Shown here: positions 12,769-13,151 of the stretch, piece after piece
Numbering within the stretch: position 1 is the first letter of the stretch
How the letters are laid out: the number at the start of each line of letters is the position of its first letter
Assembly: GCA_035626155.1 (NCBI GenBank)
Contig: DASPOF010000040.1
Coordinates: 1 to 13,151 of the forward strand
Direction: 5' to 3'
DNA length: 13,151 nt
From: DASPOF01 sp035626155
Lineage (GTDB): Bacteria > Desulfobacterota > Binatia > Binatales > Binataceae
Made by a program: the position numbers and the translations under genes
The notes under the pieces: generated by a model
Told to the model about the DNA's origin: nothing
Seen by the model: the letters and a program-made list of their open reading frames with translations, nothing else
Database searches by the model: none

Positions 12769-13151
12769 TCAGCGAGAAGGCAGCGGTATGGTCAGCGCAT
12801 CGTAGACCGTGATTCTCGGACCGTATGCAGCTTGGAAAACTCCGATGCCGCTGGAAAGCCGGATCAAATTCGTCCGGTCGAAGATATTTTGCAAAATGAT
12901 GCGGTTCGTGAATTTGCCGAGCCCGGGCACCGTGAAATCTTTCGCGCCGCTCAGGTTGAACTGCCACACTTTGGGAAGCTGCGTCTTGTCCGCGAACCCT
13001 CCCCGTAGCCCGCTGCTGAACAGCCCGTCCGCGGTGAACTGGTACTCTTTCCAGCGGTATGCCGCTCCGCCAGAGGCGCCGACCAGGGGCGTGTGATCCA
13101 GAACAAAGTAGTGGCGATCCATGTATGAGACTTCGTCCGCCGGAAAATTGT
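12769..13151 (-). CDS. TonB-dependent receptor-like barrel, C-terminal fragment
   Basis: The frame is open from the stop codon at 12769 to the right edge, so at least 126 codons of a longer gene are present; the ATG at 13122 is internal. The sequence shows alternating outer-membrane strands: FPADEVSYMDRHYFVLDHT, then GGAAYRWKEYQFTADGLFSSGL, VWQFNLSGAKDFTVPG, FTNRIILQNIFDRTNLIRL and YGPRITVYDALTIPLP. The NIFDRTN-type turn before the last strands is characteristic of TonB-dependent receptors, which take up siderophores, cobalamin or glycans through the outer membrane. The protein ends IPLPSR rather than with the usual terminal Phe. The substrate cannot be told. It converges on the ExxH gene with 53 bp between stops and no clear hairpin. 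Confidence 0.75.
   Translation of the reverse strand, partial: NFPADEVSYMDRHYFVLDHTPLVGASGGAAYRWKEYQFTADGLFSSGLRGGFADKTQLPKVWQFNLSGAKDFTVPGLGKFTNRIILQNIFDRTNLIRLSSGIGVFQAAYGPRITVYDALTIPLPSR

Overview
This is a GC-rich chromosomal window from what looks like a free-living Gram-negative soil or sediment bacterium. It has an outer-membrane TonB-type barrel tail, a lipobox lipoprotein and a DHA2 efflux pump. The gene set (a short CPKC/CPQC zinc-ribbon protein of the kind common in Desulfobacterota, a lone rpsU, an MNGAES-type TPP enzyme, and a secreted ASH plus beta-propeller protein) suggests the Desulfobacterota/Binatia neighbourhood. That placement is inference from gene flavour, not a computed result.

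Layout. On the minus strand, 1-146 is the first 48 codons of a TPP-dependent (acetolactate-synthase-like) enzyme, preceded by about 545 bp with no convincing gene. A minus-strand pair follows: a 791-aa secreted protein (signal peptide, ASH-like domain, Pro/Thr linker, seven-repeat propeller; 1144-3519) and, 11 bp downstream, a 146-aa helical protein of unknown function (692-1132). Behind their promoter lies a perfect 17-bp inverted repeat (3626-3666), then a 63-aa zinc-ribbon gene (3785-3976). miaB (4099-5424, plus) diverges from it. miaB meets, with only 3 bp between stop codons, a lipoprotein (5428-6540, minus) that looks like a catalytically dead PHP/CehA-type protein. That gene sits 5 bp behind an SDR oxidoreductase (6546-7331, minus).

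The plus strand then carries a VOC/glyoxalase-fold gene (7561-7998) and rpsU (8133-8330) with a well-formed promoter. A cysteine-cluster protein of unknown function lies convergent to rpsU (8381-about 9091, minus). A gene-poor stretch (about 9092-9682) contains a 12-bp-arm hairpin and a TTGACA/TATTTT promoter aimed at a 72-codon ORF of doubtful reality. Next come an EmrB/QacA-type MFS transporter (9920-11506, minus) and, divergently, a 349-aa helical protein (11666-12715, plus) with two ExxH motifs that suggest an uncharacterised diiron, ferritin-like protein. The right edge holds the C-terminal end of a TonB-dependent receptor-like barrel (12769-13151, minus).

The genes do not form one pathway; this is mixed chromosome with short one- or two-gene transcription units. 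I see no CRISPR array, transposase, tRNA, rRNA or phage module. The least explained parts are the ligand-stripped PHP lipoprotein, the ExxH/ExxH protein opposite the efflux pump, and the structured gene-poor stretch at 9092-9900.
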